NCBI RefSeq assembly: GCF_016908775.1
Contig: NZ_JAFBEP010000010.1
Location: 21,423-85,422, forward strand
From: Defluviitalea raffinosedens
GTDB lineage: Bacteria > Bacillota > Clostridia > Lachnospirales > Defluviitaleaceae
Length of the DNA stretch: 64,000 bases
Reading direction: 5' to 3'
Position numbers and translations under genes: made by a program. The notes beneath the pieces are model-generated. The model was not told where the DNA came from. It saw only the letters and a program-made list of their open reading frames with translations, and made no database searches. Of the stretch, positions 25,599 to 34,139 are shown one piece after another (positions within the stretch are counted from its first letter, which is position 1; each line of letters begins with the position of its first letter).

Positions 25599-28205
25599 AT
25601 GGAAGAAAAGAAAAACAAAAATAACGTTGAAGTGAATGTAACTTCTATGATTGATACACTTGTTAAGAACGCGCAAAAAGCTTTAGATGAATATATGAAT
25701 TTAGATCAGGAAACTGTTGACCGCATTGTTAAAGCCATGGCATTGGCAGGACTTGATCAACATATGTATTTGGCTAAACTGGCAGTAGAAGAAACCGGCA
25801 GAGGTATCTATGAAGATAAGATCACTAAAAATATTTTTGCAACAGAGTATATTTACCACAGCATAAAATATGAAAAAACTGTTGGTGTTATTGAAGAAAA
25901 TGAAGAGGAAGATTACATGGAAGTTGCTGAGCCTGTAGGAATCGTTGCAGGAGTAACTCCAGTAACCAACCCTACTTCAACAACCCTTTTTAAATCCATT
26001 ATTGCAGCAAAAACAAGAAATCCCATCATTTTTGCATTCCACCCCTCTGCACAAAAATGCTCCGCTGAAGCTGCAAGAATCGTTCGTGAAGCAGCAATCA
26101 AAGCAGGAGCTCCAGAATATTGCATTCAATGGATTGAACACCCATCTGTTGAAGCTACTCAATCTTTAATGAATCACCCAAATGTATCTCTGATCCTTGC
26201 AACCGGTGGTTCCGGTATGGTTAAAGCCGCATACTCATCCGGTAAACCAGCTCTTGGCGTTGGACCTGGAAACTGCCCTTGCTTCATAGAAAAAACTGCA
26301 AATATTGAAAGAGCTGTAACAGATTTAATTCTTTCCAAATCCTTTGATAATGGTATGATTTGTGCTTCTGAACAAGCTGTAATTATTGAAGCTCCAATCT
26401 ATAAGCAAGTAACCGATTATATGAAGGCGCACAAATGCTATTTTGCAACCAAAGAGGAAATCAAAAAATTAGAACCTGTAATCATTAACATGGAAAAAAT
26501 GGCTGTAAATCCAAACATCGTTGGTATGCCTCCTTATAAGATTGCAGAATTAGCTGGTATCACCATTCCAAAGGATACTAAAGTGCTCTGCTGTGAAATC
26601 GATGGTGTAGGAGAAAAATATCCTTTATCCAGAGAAAAACTTTCTCCAGTTCTTGCAGTAGTTAAGGCCAAAGATGTTGAAGAAGGCATCAGAATGGCGG
26701 AAATTATGGTTGAACTTGGAGGTTTAGGCCATAGTTCTGTAATCCATTCTAATGACGATAAAGTAATTGAAGAATTCTCCAATCGCCTGAAAACAGGACG
26801 TATTATTGTCAATGCCCCTTCTACCCACGGAGCAATAGGAGATATCTATAATACGAATATGCCTTCTCTGACACTTGGATGTGGCTCTTACGGAAGAAAC
26901 TCCACCACATCCAATGTAACGGCTGTTAACTTAATTAATAAGAAAAGGGTGGCAAAAAGAAGAGTGAATATGCAATGGTTTAAAGTTCCAGAAAAGATTT
27001 ATTTTGAAGCAGGTTCTGTTCAATATTTAAGCAAGATGCCAGATATAAGCCGTGCTTTTATTGTAACAGATCCATCTATGGTTAAGCTCGGATACGTAGA
27101 CAAAGTATTGTATCACTTAAGAAAAAGACTTGACTATGTACATTGCGAAATCTTCAGTGAAGTAGAGCCCGATCCTTCTTTAGAAACCATTCAAAGAGGC
27201 GTAGAGTTAATGAATAACTTTAAGCCTGATGTCATCATTGCTCTTGGTGGTGGTTCTGCTCTTGATGCTGCTAAGGGAATGTGGCTCTTCTATGAACATC
27301 CGGAAGCAGACTTTACAGGCATGGCACTGAAATTCATGGATATCAGAAAGAGAATTTATAAATTCCCAAAAATGGGTAAGAAAGCAAAGATGGTGGCAAT
27401 TCCAACCACATCCGGTACTGGTTCTGAAGTAACTTCCTTTGCAGTTATAACCGATAAATCTAAGAATATTAAATATCCTTTGGCGGATTACGAATTAACT
27501 CCTGATGTAGCAATCGTAGACCCAGAATTTGTTATGACCGTTCCTCCTTCAATTACTGCAGATACCGGACTTGACGTATTAACCCATGCAGTTGAAGCTT
27601 TTGTGTCCATCTTAGCTTCTGATTATACTGATGCACTGGCTATGAAAGCTATCGAATTGGTATTTGAATATCTTCCAAGAGCATATAAAGATGGAAGCGA
27701 TGCTGTAGCAAGAGAAAAAATGCATAATGCTTCTTGTATTGCAGGTATGGCATTTACCAATGCATTCTTAGGAATTAACCACTCCCTGGCTCACAAATTA
27801 GGAGGGGAATTCCATATTCCTCATGGTCGTGCCAATGCAATCCTTCTTCCTTATGTTATAGAATACAATGGAGAAACTACTCCAACCAAATTTGTTTCTT
27901 GGCCAAAATATGAAAAATTCGTTGCTCCTGAAAAATACGCATTAATTGCAAAACGTTTAGGACTTCCTGCTTCAACTCCTGAAGAAGGTGTTAAATCCTT
28001 AGCAAATGCAGTCAGAAACTTAATTAAAGAACTGAACATGCCAGCAACAATTAAAGATTGTGGTGTAGAGGAAAGTGCATTCCTGCAAAAAGTTGAATAC
28101 TTGGCAGATCGCGCTTTTGAAGACCAATGTACAACCGCAAACCCAAGACTTCCTCTTGTAAGCGAATTAGTAGAAATCTACAAAAAGGCTTATTACGGAA
28201 AGTAA
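25599..28205 (+). CDS. adhE: bifunctional acetaldehyde-CoA/alcohol dehydrogenase
   Basis: An 868-residue fermentation enzyme that reduces acetyl-CoA to ethanol using two NADH. The N-terminal aldehyde dehydrogenase domain (about 1-440) has its catalytic cysteine in FDNGMICASEQAV. The C-terminal iron-dependent alcohol dehydrogenase (about 460-868) has GGGSALDAAK, TTSGTGSEVTSFAV and the iron-binding histidines in HAVEAF, NHSLAHKLGG and PHGRANA. AAGGAGG precedes the ATG. Control by Rex is inferred from the operator upstream. Confidence 0.98.
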   Translation: MEEKKNKNNVEVNVTSMIDTLVKNAQKALDEYMNLDQETVDRIVKAMALAGLDQHMYLAKLAVEETGRGIYEDKITKNIFATEYIYHSIKYEKTVGVIEENEEEDYMEVAEPVGIVAGVTPVTNPTSTTLFKSIIAAKTRNPIIFAFHPSAQKCSAEAARIVREAAIKAGAPEYCIQWIEHPSVEATQSLMNHPNVSLILATGGSGMVKAAYSSGKPALGVGPGNCPCFIEKTANIERAVTDLILSKSFDNGMICASEQAVIIEAPIYKQVTDYMKAHKCYFATKEEIKKLEPVIINMEKMAVNPNIVGMPPYKIAELAGITIPKDTKVLCCEIDGVGEKYPLSREKLSPVLAVVKAKDVEEGIRMAEIMVELGGLGHSSVIHSNDDKVIEEFSNRLKTGRIIVNAPSTHGAIGDIYNTNMPSLTLGCGSYGRNSTTSNVTAVNLINKKRVAKRRVNMQWFKVPEKIYFEAGSVQYLSKMPDISRAFIVTDPSMVKLGYVDKVLYHLRKRLDYVHCEIFSEVEPDPSLETIQRGVELMNNFKPDVIIALGGGSALDAAKGMWLFYEHPEADFTGMALKFMDIRKRIYKFPKMGKKAKMVAIPTTSGTGSEVTSFAVITDKSKNIKYPLADYELTPDVAIVDPEFVMTVPPSITADTGLDVLTHAVEAFVSILASDYTDALAMKAIELVFEYLPRAYKDGSDAVAREKMHNASCIAGMAFTNAFLGINHSLAHKLGGEFHIPHGRANAILLPYVIEYNGETTPTKFVSWPKYEKFVAPEKYALIAKRLGLPASTPEEGVKSLANAVRNLIKELNMPATIKDCGVEESAFLQKVEYLADRAFEDQCTTANPRLPLVSELVEIYKKAYYGK

Positions 28206-28217
28206 AATTAACATCAA

Positions 28218-28257
28218 AAAACTCAGCCAGGCTTAATACTATGGCTGAGTTTTTATT
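28218..28257. terminator. adhE terminator, overlapping the convergent gene
   Basis: AAACTCAGCCA and TGGCTGAGTTT with a 12-base loop, then a T run on the plus strand. The stop codon of the minus-strand gene (28239) lies in the loop. Confidence 0.85.
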
Positions 28258-28565
28258 TCTATATCATAACTTCCGTCAGGCCTTTTTTTTATTTTTACCG
28301 GTTGCTTTGTATCCTTCGTTTTATATTCCCCATTTTCTAAAATTAAATCAATGGAGGAAGAACTTTTCTCTCCATTGATATATAGCGGCATTCCATCTGG
28401 TGCAGTAATTCTGATCGTATTTTCCTGGCTTTTAGTTATCTGTTTTGAAATACTTCTAACAGGAACATAAATACCTACAAATATAAATAAGACAATGATG
28501 AGCAGTAAAATTTCTTCCAGGAGCTGATATAAGAGTCTTTTATATATTTCCCTGTGCTCTGTCAT
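28239..28565 (-). CDS. small single-pass membrane protein of unknown function
   Basis: A 108-residue protein with an N-terminal cytoplasmic stretch, one strong membrane helix (about residues 20-40, LLLIIVLFIFVGIYV) and a beta-rich outer domain with PLYINGEKSSSSIDLILENGEY (given here in two parts: PLYINGEKSS and SSIDLILENGEY). Start chosen at ATG 28565, after AAGGGG; the ATG at 28583 lies before that site. I do not recognise a family. It converges on adhE and ends inside its terminator. Confidence 0.6.
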   Translation of the reverse strand: MTEHREIYKRLLYQLLEEILLLIIVLFIFVGIYVPVRSISKQITKSQENTIRITAPDGMPLYINGEKSSSSIDLILENGEYKTKDTKQPVKIKKRPDGSYDIEIKTQP

Positions 28566-28626
28566 AGAAAAACCCCTTATCATTGCTTCTATTCTATTGT
28601 ATTCGTAAGTACTTGTATAACATACT

Positions 28627-29433
28627 TTATAATATAAACTTTTCTATAATTTCTTTTATGGCATGGTGATTATTATCATTTTCTGTTATATACTGTGCTG
28701 CTTTCTTAATATCCGGATGGGCATTCGCCATGGCAATTCCAAGGCCTGCTTCTTTGATCATATATAAATCATTAAAACTGTCTCCCACACATATAATCTC
28801 TTCTCTTTTTAATCCTAATTTCTGTCCTAATTTTCTTACCGCTAATCCCTTATTGGCATGAATGCTGGTAAATTCTAAATAGAAGGGCTTCGAAAAGAAC
28901 ATATGGAGCTTTCCCTCTGTCCAGGTTCTTAACTTTTCTGCTATTTTTACCAGTTTCTCATGTTCATCGTAAAAAAGAACTTTTATAACGTCCCTCGTAA
29001 TACCAGTAGAAAAATCTCCTATTTCTACGGATCTTAAACCGGTTATACTGGTATATCTTTTTGAGTATTCATTGCTTTTTTCTACAAGTAGCTCATGATC
29101 AAGATAGGTCTGTGCATATATATTTTCTTTTTTGGCAAAGGAAAATAAATACTGTGCATATTCTAAAGGAACATCTTCTTCGCTGATGATGTTTAAATCT
29201 TTGGTTTCAAAAATCACTGCACCATTATATGAAATACCATATTCATCTTCTTTCTTAAGGCCTAACTCTTCTAAATAAGGGTTGATGGAAATACTGGCTC
29301 TTCCTGAGCAAAGTACAATTTTTACACCCTTTTCAATTGCTTTTTGTATTGCGTCTTGATTTTCTTTTGTTATTTTTAATTCATCATTTAAAAGTGTATC
29401 ATCCATATCAATTGCTACCATTTTATATCTCAT
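28627..29433 (-). CDS. Cof-type HAD-superfamily phosphatase
   Basis: A 268-residue HAD hydrolase of the IIB (Cof) group. Motif I is DMDDTLLND with the nucleophile and acid aspartates, motif II is CSGR, motif III is the lysine in NKGLAVRKL, and motif IV is VGDSFNDLYM. Such enzymes dephosphorylate sugar phosphates, flavin or pyridoxal phosphates; the substrate cannot be told here. AAAGGAAAAG precedes the ATG. Confidence 0.9.
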   Translation of the reverse strand: MRYKMVAIDMDDTLLNDELKITKENQDAIQKAIEKGVKIVLCSGRASISINPYLEELGLKKEDEYGISYNGAVIFETKDLNIISEEDVPLEYAQYLFSFAKKENIYAQTYLDHELLVEKSNEYSKRYTSITGLRSVEIGDFSTGITRDVIKVLFYDEHEKLVKIAEKLRTWTEGKLHMFFSKPFYLEFTSIHANKGLAVRKLGQKLGLKREEIICVGDSFNDLYMIKEAGLGIAMANAHPDIKKAAQYITENDNNHHAIKEIIEKFIL

Positions 29434-29477
29434 TTTACTTTTCCTTTCCTTAAAATGATCTTTTGAGTTCTTTTAAT

Positions 29478-29506
29478 TTGACATTTTCTATGGAATATTA
29501 TATAGT
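29478..29506 (+). promoter_or_regulatory. promoter of the TPP riboswitch-thiT unit
   Basis: TTGACA (29478-29483) and TATAGT (29501-29506) spaced by exactly 17 bases. The riboswitch begins about 35 bases later. Confidence 0.8.
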
Positions 29507-29542
29507 ATGTATTGAAAGAACATGTTCTTTTAACTGAATATG

Positions 29543-29633
29543 CGTCCGCTAGGGGAGCCTTTTTGGCTGAGAGTGTGCATCTATGCACTAACCCTTTGTA
29601 CCTGATCCAGATAATGCTGGCGAAGGGAAGCGA
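29543..29633 (+). promoter_or_regulatory. TPP (THI-element) riboswitch
   Basis: The aptamer contains GGCTGAGAG with the conserved CTGAGA, and ACCTGATCCAGATAATGCTGG followed by GCGAAGGGAAGC (given here in pieces: ACCTGATCCAG, ATAATGCTGG). Downstream, AAACCTCC (29643-29650) can pair with GGAGGATTT (29667-29675), which holds the thiT ribosome binding site and runs into seven T. That helix could block translation or end transcription when TPP is bound. Confidence 0.96.
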
Positions 29634-29679
29634 AATTTTGGTAAACCTCCTGCGGACAAAATTAAAGGAGGATTTTTTT

Positions 29680-30339
29680 ATGTTTGGTGAAGAAGCATTA
29701 CAAAACTTTATTGAGTCACCTCTAGGTAAGACGATCATTGTCTTAGTCGCTTTAATTCTTGTGGCCTTGTTTGCGGGAAATCTTTATAAAAAGAAGAATC
29801 TTTCCGTTAAGGCATTAGCTTATTCCGGACTTGCCATCGCCCTGGCCACCATCCTGTCTAATTTTACTTTGTTTCAACTGCCCCAAGGGGGTTCTGTTAC
29901 ACCATTTTCCATGATGTTCATTGTTCTTATAGGCTATTGGTTTGGACCTTTTGAAGGGATCTTGGCAGGTGTAACGTATGGACTTTTACAACTTGCCCTG
30001 GGAGGATATGTTGTTCATCCTGCACAGCTTTTATTAGATTATCCTTTGGCTTTTGGGGCTCTGGGATTTTCCGGATTCTTTAAAAAAGGCTCTTATTCTC
30101 TTATTTATGGCTATATTGCAGGGGTAATGGGGCGATTTGTATGCAGTTTCTTATCCGGATGGATTTTCTTTGGCTCCTATGCATGGGAAGGATTTGATCC
30201 CATTACTTATTCCATACTTTATAATTTGTCCTATATTGGAATAGAAATGGTATTAACCATTCTTCTGTTTATGATTCCATCCTTCAGATTTGCACTCAAT
30301 CATATTAAGAAAACCGTGAATGTCAACGAATATGCTTAA
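29680..30339 (+). CDS. thiT: thiamine transporter ThiT (ECF S-component)
   Basis: A 219-residue membrane protein with six segments. The S-component motif for thiamine is seen as PQGGSVTPFSMMFIVLIGY, and GYVVHPAQLLLDYPLAFGALG holds the conserved P-Q-LLDYPLAF (quoted: HPAQLLLDYPLAFG). It binds thiamine and uses a shared ECF energising module encoded elsewhere. The ATG at 29680 is set by AAAGGAGG upstream. A longer frame would run through the riboswitch and is rejected. Confidence 0.95.
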   Translation: MFGEEALQNFIESPLGKTIIVLVALILVALFAGNLYKKKNLSVKALAYSGLAIALATILSNFTLFQLPQGGSVTPFSMMFIVLIGYWFGPFEGILAGVTYGLLQLALGGYVVHPAQLLLDYPLAFGALGFSGFFKKGSYSLIYGYIAGVMGRFVCSFLSGWIFFGSYAWEGFDPITYSILYNLSYIGIEMVLTILLFMIPSFRFALNHIKKTVNVNEYA

Positions 30340-30348
30340 AAATCTTAA

Positions 30349-30393
30349 GAAAATCCGTTGTAATCGCCAAAAAGCAATTACAACGGATTTTTA
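30349..30393 (+). terminator. terminator of thiT
   Basis: AAAATCCGTTGTAATT-type arms with a loop of about ten bases, followed by T. I see nothing more in the rest of the gap to 30570 beyond AT-rich sequence. Confidence 0.85.
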
Positions 30394-30570
30394 ATGCCTT
30401 ATACTTTAAATCATTTATATTAAATGATACAACATCTTTGTGTATATTTCAACAAAATTCATGTTTCATAGCTTTCATATAAATTTATAACATTCATGAC
30501 ATTTAAATTCCCTTTATTAATTAGCATACGTCATACTAATTGAATAAGGGAGTAAAATCTATAGACCTTA

Positions 30571-30861
30571 TTAAAACAGTGGAGAATATACCCTATTGTT
30601 TAAAATCTGCTCGATTTCATCTATGCTTTTATTCTGTGCGTTTATAATAAGTACTCCGTGATGTTTATGGTTCGATCTTTTCTCTATGGAAGATGTCAAT
30701 TCCGGCCTTGTATCCTCATTAATTTCTATCCAATTGGGATGATTAATATATATGTAAGCATCCACCGGATATGGATACTCGTCTTCATAGACTACCTGAT
30801 ACCCTCTTTGCTCTAATTTATCTTTGAATCCTTCTAAACCTCTTTCTATGGCTACAACCAT
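30571..30861 (-). CDS. YkuS-like protein (UPF0180)
   Basis: A 96-residue protein with the length and pattern of the UPF0180/YkuS family: IERGLEGFKDKLEQRGYQVV at the N-terminus, a central beta segment and a C-terminal NKSIDEIEQILNNR helix. The function of the family is unknown. The GGAGGTG ribosome binding site is in a perfect 8-bp hairpin with upstream sequence (30868-30898), so translation may be controlled. It follows the DUF4446 gene on the same strand. Confidence 0.7.
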   Translation of the reverse strand: MVVAIERGLEGFKDKLEQRGYQVVYEDEYPYPVDAYIYINHPNWIEINEDTRPELTSSIEKRSNHKHHGVLIINAQNKSIDEIEQILNNRVYSPLF

Positions 30862-30867
30862 AAAAAC

Positions 30868-30898
30868 ACCTCCATAGTTATAGTGTCTCCATGGAGGT
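30868..30898 (-). promoter_or_regulatory. hairpin over the ykuS-like ribosome binding site
   Basis: On the minus strand ACCTCCAT (30891-30898) pairs perfectly with ATGGAGGT (30868-30875), which is the Shine-Dalgarno region. A T run follows. It may be a translation-control element or an imperfect terminator after the DUF4446 gene. Confidence 0.5.
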
Positions 30899-30915
30899 AT
30901 CTGTTATTCTTTAAT

Positions 30916-31428
30916 TTATATTCTCTTGCCTTTATTTTTTAGTTGTGCTATTTGCAGAGCCTGTGCTTCTTCTGCAGACAGTACATATGAACTTTTTCCG
31001 TTTTCTATTGGCTTTGCATAGGTATAGGAACCTTCCCTGCTATGTATGCCATTGAGTACTATCCCATCATCATAATCATCTAAAAGCGCAATGGCATAAC
31101 ATAGATCTCCACCCATATCACCAAAAGCATTGTAACGGACAATTCCTGCTTTTTGAATACAACTTTTTAGGTTTCTTTTGATTTGATTACATTCCTCTAC
31201 GATTCTTTCATTGTCTTTTTCAACTTGCATAACCTTCTCTATATAATCCAGCAGGAGGTCTTCTATAGGTCTTTCTTTCTTGCCCCCCATGAAGTAATTG
31301 TACTTTTTGTTGAGCTTACTCAATCTTACCGATAATATGATGACAATAATAAATAAAATGATTGAAAAAGCACTTACTCCTATTAATATTACGCTGCTGT
31401 ACTCTGAAATGATCCTCATAATGTCCAC
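30916..31428 (-). CDS. DUF4446 family membrane-anchored protein
   Basis: A 170-residue protein with one N-terminal membrane helix (about residues 13-34), a coiled-coil linker (VEKDNERIVEECNQIKRNLK) and a C-terminal domain with VRYNAFGDMGGDLCYAIALL and GIHSREGSYTYAKPI, which are typical of DUF4446. It directly follows parB in many clostridia. Its function is unknown; the position suggests a link to chromosome segregation or sporulation. It starts right after the parB stop. Confidence 0.85.
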   Translation of the reverse strand: MDIMRIISEYSSVILIGVSAFSIILFIIVIILSVRLSKLNKKYNYFMGGKKERPIEDLLLDYIEKVMQVEKDNERIVEECNQIKRNLKSCIQKAGIVRYNAFGDMGGDLCYAIALLDDYDDGIVLNGIHSREGSYTYAKPIENGKSSYVLSAEEAQALQIAQLKNKGKRI

Positions 31429-32298
31429 TTATTTCACCTCTGAACCCCTATTTTCAATAGATTGAATTAAATATAAAATTCTTTCCAAATCCTCATCGGA
31501 ATAATATTCTATTTCTATTTTTCCTTTTTTTCTACCCTTAGTAATTTGAACTTTCGTTCCTAAGATATTCTTCATTTTATTTTCAATTTCTTTGAATATT
31601 GGCGGCATTGCTTCATTTTTTTTCTTTTTTCTCGGTTTTTCCAGTATATCTTTGATCAGTTTTTCTGTTTCCCTTACACTCAGGTTGTCTTTAAGTATTT
31701 TGTCAACAACTATAATTTGTTCTTCTTTACCTGGAAGAGCTAGAAGCGCTCTGGCATGCCCTTCGCTAATACTTCCTCTGACTAAAAGTTCTTGAATGCT
31801 TTCATCTAATTGAAGGAGTCTAAGGGTATTTGCAATGGCTGAACGACTTTTGCCTACCCTTTTTGCCACTTCCTCCTGCTTAAGAGAAAAAGAATGAATG
31901 AGCGTTTCATACGCCTTTGCTTCTTCTATCGGATTCAAATCTTCCCTTTGCAAGTTTTCTATTAAAGAAATCTCCATCACTTCATCATTACTATAATCTT
32001 GAATAATTACAGGCACTTCACTAAGTCCTGCCATTCTTGCAGCTCGCCAACGCCTTTCCCCTGCCACAATTACATAAAAACCACCTTGCTTTTTTACAAT
32101 CAAAGGCTGAATGATTCCATGTTCCTTGATCGACTGCGATAGTTCTTCCAGTTTTTCTTCATCAAAATTTTTTCTTGGTTGCTCTTTATTAGGCTCTATC
32201 TCATTTATAGGAACTATTTTGATTTGTCCCACACTACTTTCTTCCGGCAAATCAGATATGAGAGCAGAGAGTCCTTTTCCTAATCCTCTTTTTGCCAC
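31429..32298 (-). CDS. parB: chromosome partitioning protein ParB/Spo0J
   Basis: A 289-residue CTP-dependent DNA clamp. The N-terminal domain has PNKEQPRKNF and the CTP-binding GERRWRAARMAG motif, followed by ENLQREDLNPIEEA and an HTH (QEEVAKRVGKSRSAIANTLRLL) for parS binding (quoted in part: EEVAKRVGKSRSAI). The C-terminus dimerises. Its start overlaps the end of parA by one base. The parS site lies upstream of parA at 33151-33166. Confidence 0.96.
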   Translation of the reverse strand: MAKRGLGKGLSALISDLPEESSVGQIKIVPINEIEPNKEQPRKNFDEEKLEELSQSIKEHGIIQPLIVKKQGGFYVIVAGERRWRAARMAGLSEVPVIIQDYSNDEVMEISLIENLQREDLNPIEEAKAYETLIHSFSLKQEEVAKRVGKSRSAIANTLRLLQLDESIQELLVRGSISEGHARALLALPGKEEQIIVVDKILKDNLSVRETEKLIKDILEKPRKKKKNEAMPPIFKEIENKMKNILGTKVQITKGRKKGKIEIEYYSDEDLERILYLIQSIENRGSEVK

Positions 32299-33065
32299 TA
32301 TGCTTCCTTCCTTTCTAATATTTCTGCGACCAGTAATCTGTAACTTTCTGAGCCTTTTGATTTTTCATCATACATCATGATCGGCAATCCATGGCTGGGA
32401 GCTTCCCCTAGTCTTACATTCCGCGGAATGAGCGTTGTATATATTTCTTTTGAAAAATATTTTTTAACTTCTTCCACTACCTGCAGGGACAGATTGGTCC
32501 TGGCATCATACATTGTAAAAAGAATCCCTTCTATATAGAGATTTGGATTAAGTTTTTTCTGAACCAATTTTATGGTGCTGATTAAATGGGTCAATCCTTC
32601 TAAGGCATAATATTCACATTGAATGGGAACCAGTACGCTATCTGCAGCAGTTAGTGCATTAAGCGTCAGTATATTTACCGCAGGAGGGCAATCAATAAAG
32701 ATATAATCATAATCTTTATTAATTTTCTTAAGAGCATTGCCAAGCACATACTCTCTTTTTTCGACTTCCAATAATTCTATTTCTGCTCCCGCCAAATTCA
32801 TATTGGAAGGGATCAACTCCAGATTCTTCATAGGCGTCTTTAATTTAATATCATTGATGCTGATTTCTCCAAGAAGTACATCATAGATTGTTTTAGTGAG
32901 TTCATTTTTTTGAATGCCTAATCCGCTAGTGGTGTTTCCCTGGGGATCTATATCAATGGTAAGAACTTTATATCCCTGTTCTGCTAAACCAGCAGATACA
33001 TTAATATTGGTAGTTGTCTTTCCTACTCCACCTTTTTGATTAAAAACTGCAATTACCTTTCCCAA
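32298..33065 (-). CDS. parA: chromosome partitioning ATPase ParA/Soj
   Basis: A 255-residue ATPase of the MinD/ParA family with deviant Walker A KGGVGKTT at residues 11-18 and Walker B YIFIDCPPAV. It works with ParB to segregate origins and, in Bacillus, modulates DnaA. GGGAGGGAAATAGCTT lies ahead of the ATG. First gene of parA-parB-DUF4446. Confidence 0.97.
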   Translation of the reverse strand: MGKVIAVFNQKGGVGKTTTNINVSAGLAEQGYKVLTIDIDPQGNTTSGLGIQKNELTKTIYDVLLGEISINDIKLKTPMKNLELIPSNMNLAGAEIELLEVEKREYVLGNALKKINKDYDYIFIDCPPAVNILTLNALTAADSVLVPIQCEYYALEGLTHLISTIKLVQKKLNPNLYIEGILFTMYDARTNLSLQVVEEVKKYFSKEIYTTLIPRNVRLGEAPSHGLPIMMYDEKSKGSESYRLLVAEILERKEA

Positions 33066-33150
33066 GCTATTTCCCTCCCGTGGCTTTCTTTTGATTAATT
33101 ATACCACGATTTTAGTATAAATGAATCCTATCTATAATAAAATTTAAAAA

Positions 33151-33166
33151 TGTTTCACGTGAAACA
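33151..33166. promoter_or_regulatory. parS centromere site
   Basis: TGTTTCACGTGAAACA is the perfect 16-bp palindromic Spo0J/ParB site. It lies 85 bases upstream of parA, in the promoter region, so ParB binding there may also autoregulate the operon. I saw no second perfect copy. Confidence 0.95.
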
Positions 33167-33222
33167 AAAAATTAAACTGCCGCCATAGACTATTATATCG
33201 CCTACAAACAGCAGTTTAAATA
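33167..33222 (-). terminator. terminator of the lipid kinase gene
   Basis: TTAAACTGC and GCAGTTTAA arms (about 33172-33180 and 33211-33219) with a weak inner stem, then TTTTTTG on the minus strand, between the kinase stop and parS. Confidence 0.65.
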
Positions 33223-33228
33223 GGTATT

Positions 33229-34125
33229 TTATATATTTGCAAAAACCTCTAGTTTCCTATGGCATACTTTGATTTCAAGAGGTAAATCCGGGCCTTTTTC
33301 GCCGTCCACATCTGATTCGAAAAAATATTTTTCAGTTTCCAAACAAGAAATTTTGAATTCACTTTTCCTTAAGAATAAAACATTAGGATCGTCTAAATGT
33401 TCTCCTTTTAAGATTTTTAGAAATAATACAGCCAATTCATGAAAAGGTCTGGCTTTTATGCCTACAAAATCAAAAAAACCGTCATCTACAGCAGCACCTT
33501 TAGCCAAGCGTTCAAATCCGCCAGCACTATTCCCATTCAACACCAAAAAAAGATAAAACAAATCTTCTATAACCGTATCTTCACTTTCTATTCTAAGGGC
33601 AAAAGGCCTGAATTTGGGAAGTTGCTCAATTCCTTTGATGTAGTACGCCAGCTTCCCTAAGGTATTCTTAAAATGAAGATCTATCGTTTGAGATACGTTG
33701 GTAAAAAGGCCACCGCAGCAAACATTGATAAAATAATTATCATTAACCTCTCCAATATCCACTTTTTTAATGTTATTTCTTAGAATAATATCGCAACACG
33801 CACCAACATCCTTTGGCAAATTAAGATGTCCTGCAAAATCATTGGCGGTACCAAAAGGAAAGATGCCTAAAGGGATAGTTAAATTATTTTTTACCATCGC
33901 GTTAATAATTTCATTCACTGTTCCATCCCCACCGGCAACAGCTAAAATTGAATAATCATCATTGCTGATCTTTCCTACGGCCTCTGTAATATCTCCTTTT
34001 TTATTACTTCTAAAAATACTCACATCATAACCAGCAGTTTGAAACTTATGAATAAATGTATCGAGCTGCAGGTGAAAACTTTTATCTCCTGATGCCGGAT
34101 TATAGAATAATTTGATTCGCTTCAA
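33229..34125 (-). CDS. diacylglycerol/lipid kinase, YegS/BmrU type
   Basis: A 298-residue soluble kinase of the DAGK catalytic fold. The nucleotide-binding AVAGGDGTVNEIINAM motif is intact, as are GIFPFGTANDFAGHL and KGAAVDDGFFDFVGI. It may phosphorylate diacylglycerol or a related lipid to recycle it into phospholipid. AAGGGGGATGAGG precedes the ATG. It is 14 bases after argS on the same strand, so they are likely co-transcribed. Confidence 0.88.
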   Translation of the reverse strand: MKRIKLFYNPASGDKSFHLQLDTFIHKFQTAGYDVSIFRSNKKGDITEAVGKISNDDYSILAVAGGDGTVNEIINAMVKNNLTIPLGIFPFGTANDFAGHLNLPKDVGACCDIILRNNIKKVDIGEVNDNYFINVCCGGLFTNVSQTIDLHFKNTLGKLAYYIKGIEQLPKFRPFALRIESEDTVIEDLFYLFLVLNGNSAGGFERLAKGAAVDDGFFDFVGIKARPFHELAVLFLKILKGEHLDDPNVLFLRKSEFKISCLETEKYFFESDVDGEKGPDLPLEIKVCHRKLEVFANI

Positions 34126-34139
34126 ACCTCATCCCCCTT

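Noticed and set aside
29430..29738. Minus-strand reading frame opposite the TPP riboswitch
   Set aside because: Antisense to a conserved aptamer and the thiT start; no ribosome binding site.
30520..30550. Imperfect palindrome AATTAG..CTAATT upstream of the convergent gap
   Set aside because: Short arms in AT-rich DNA with mismatched centre and no promoter context.
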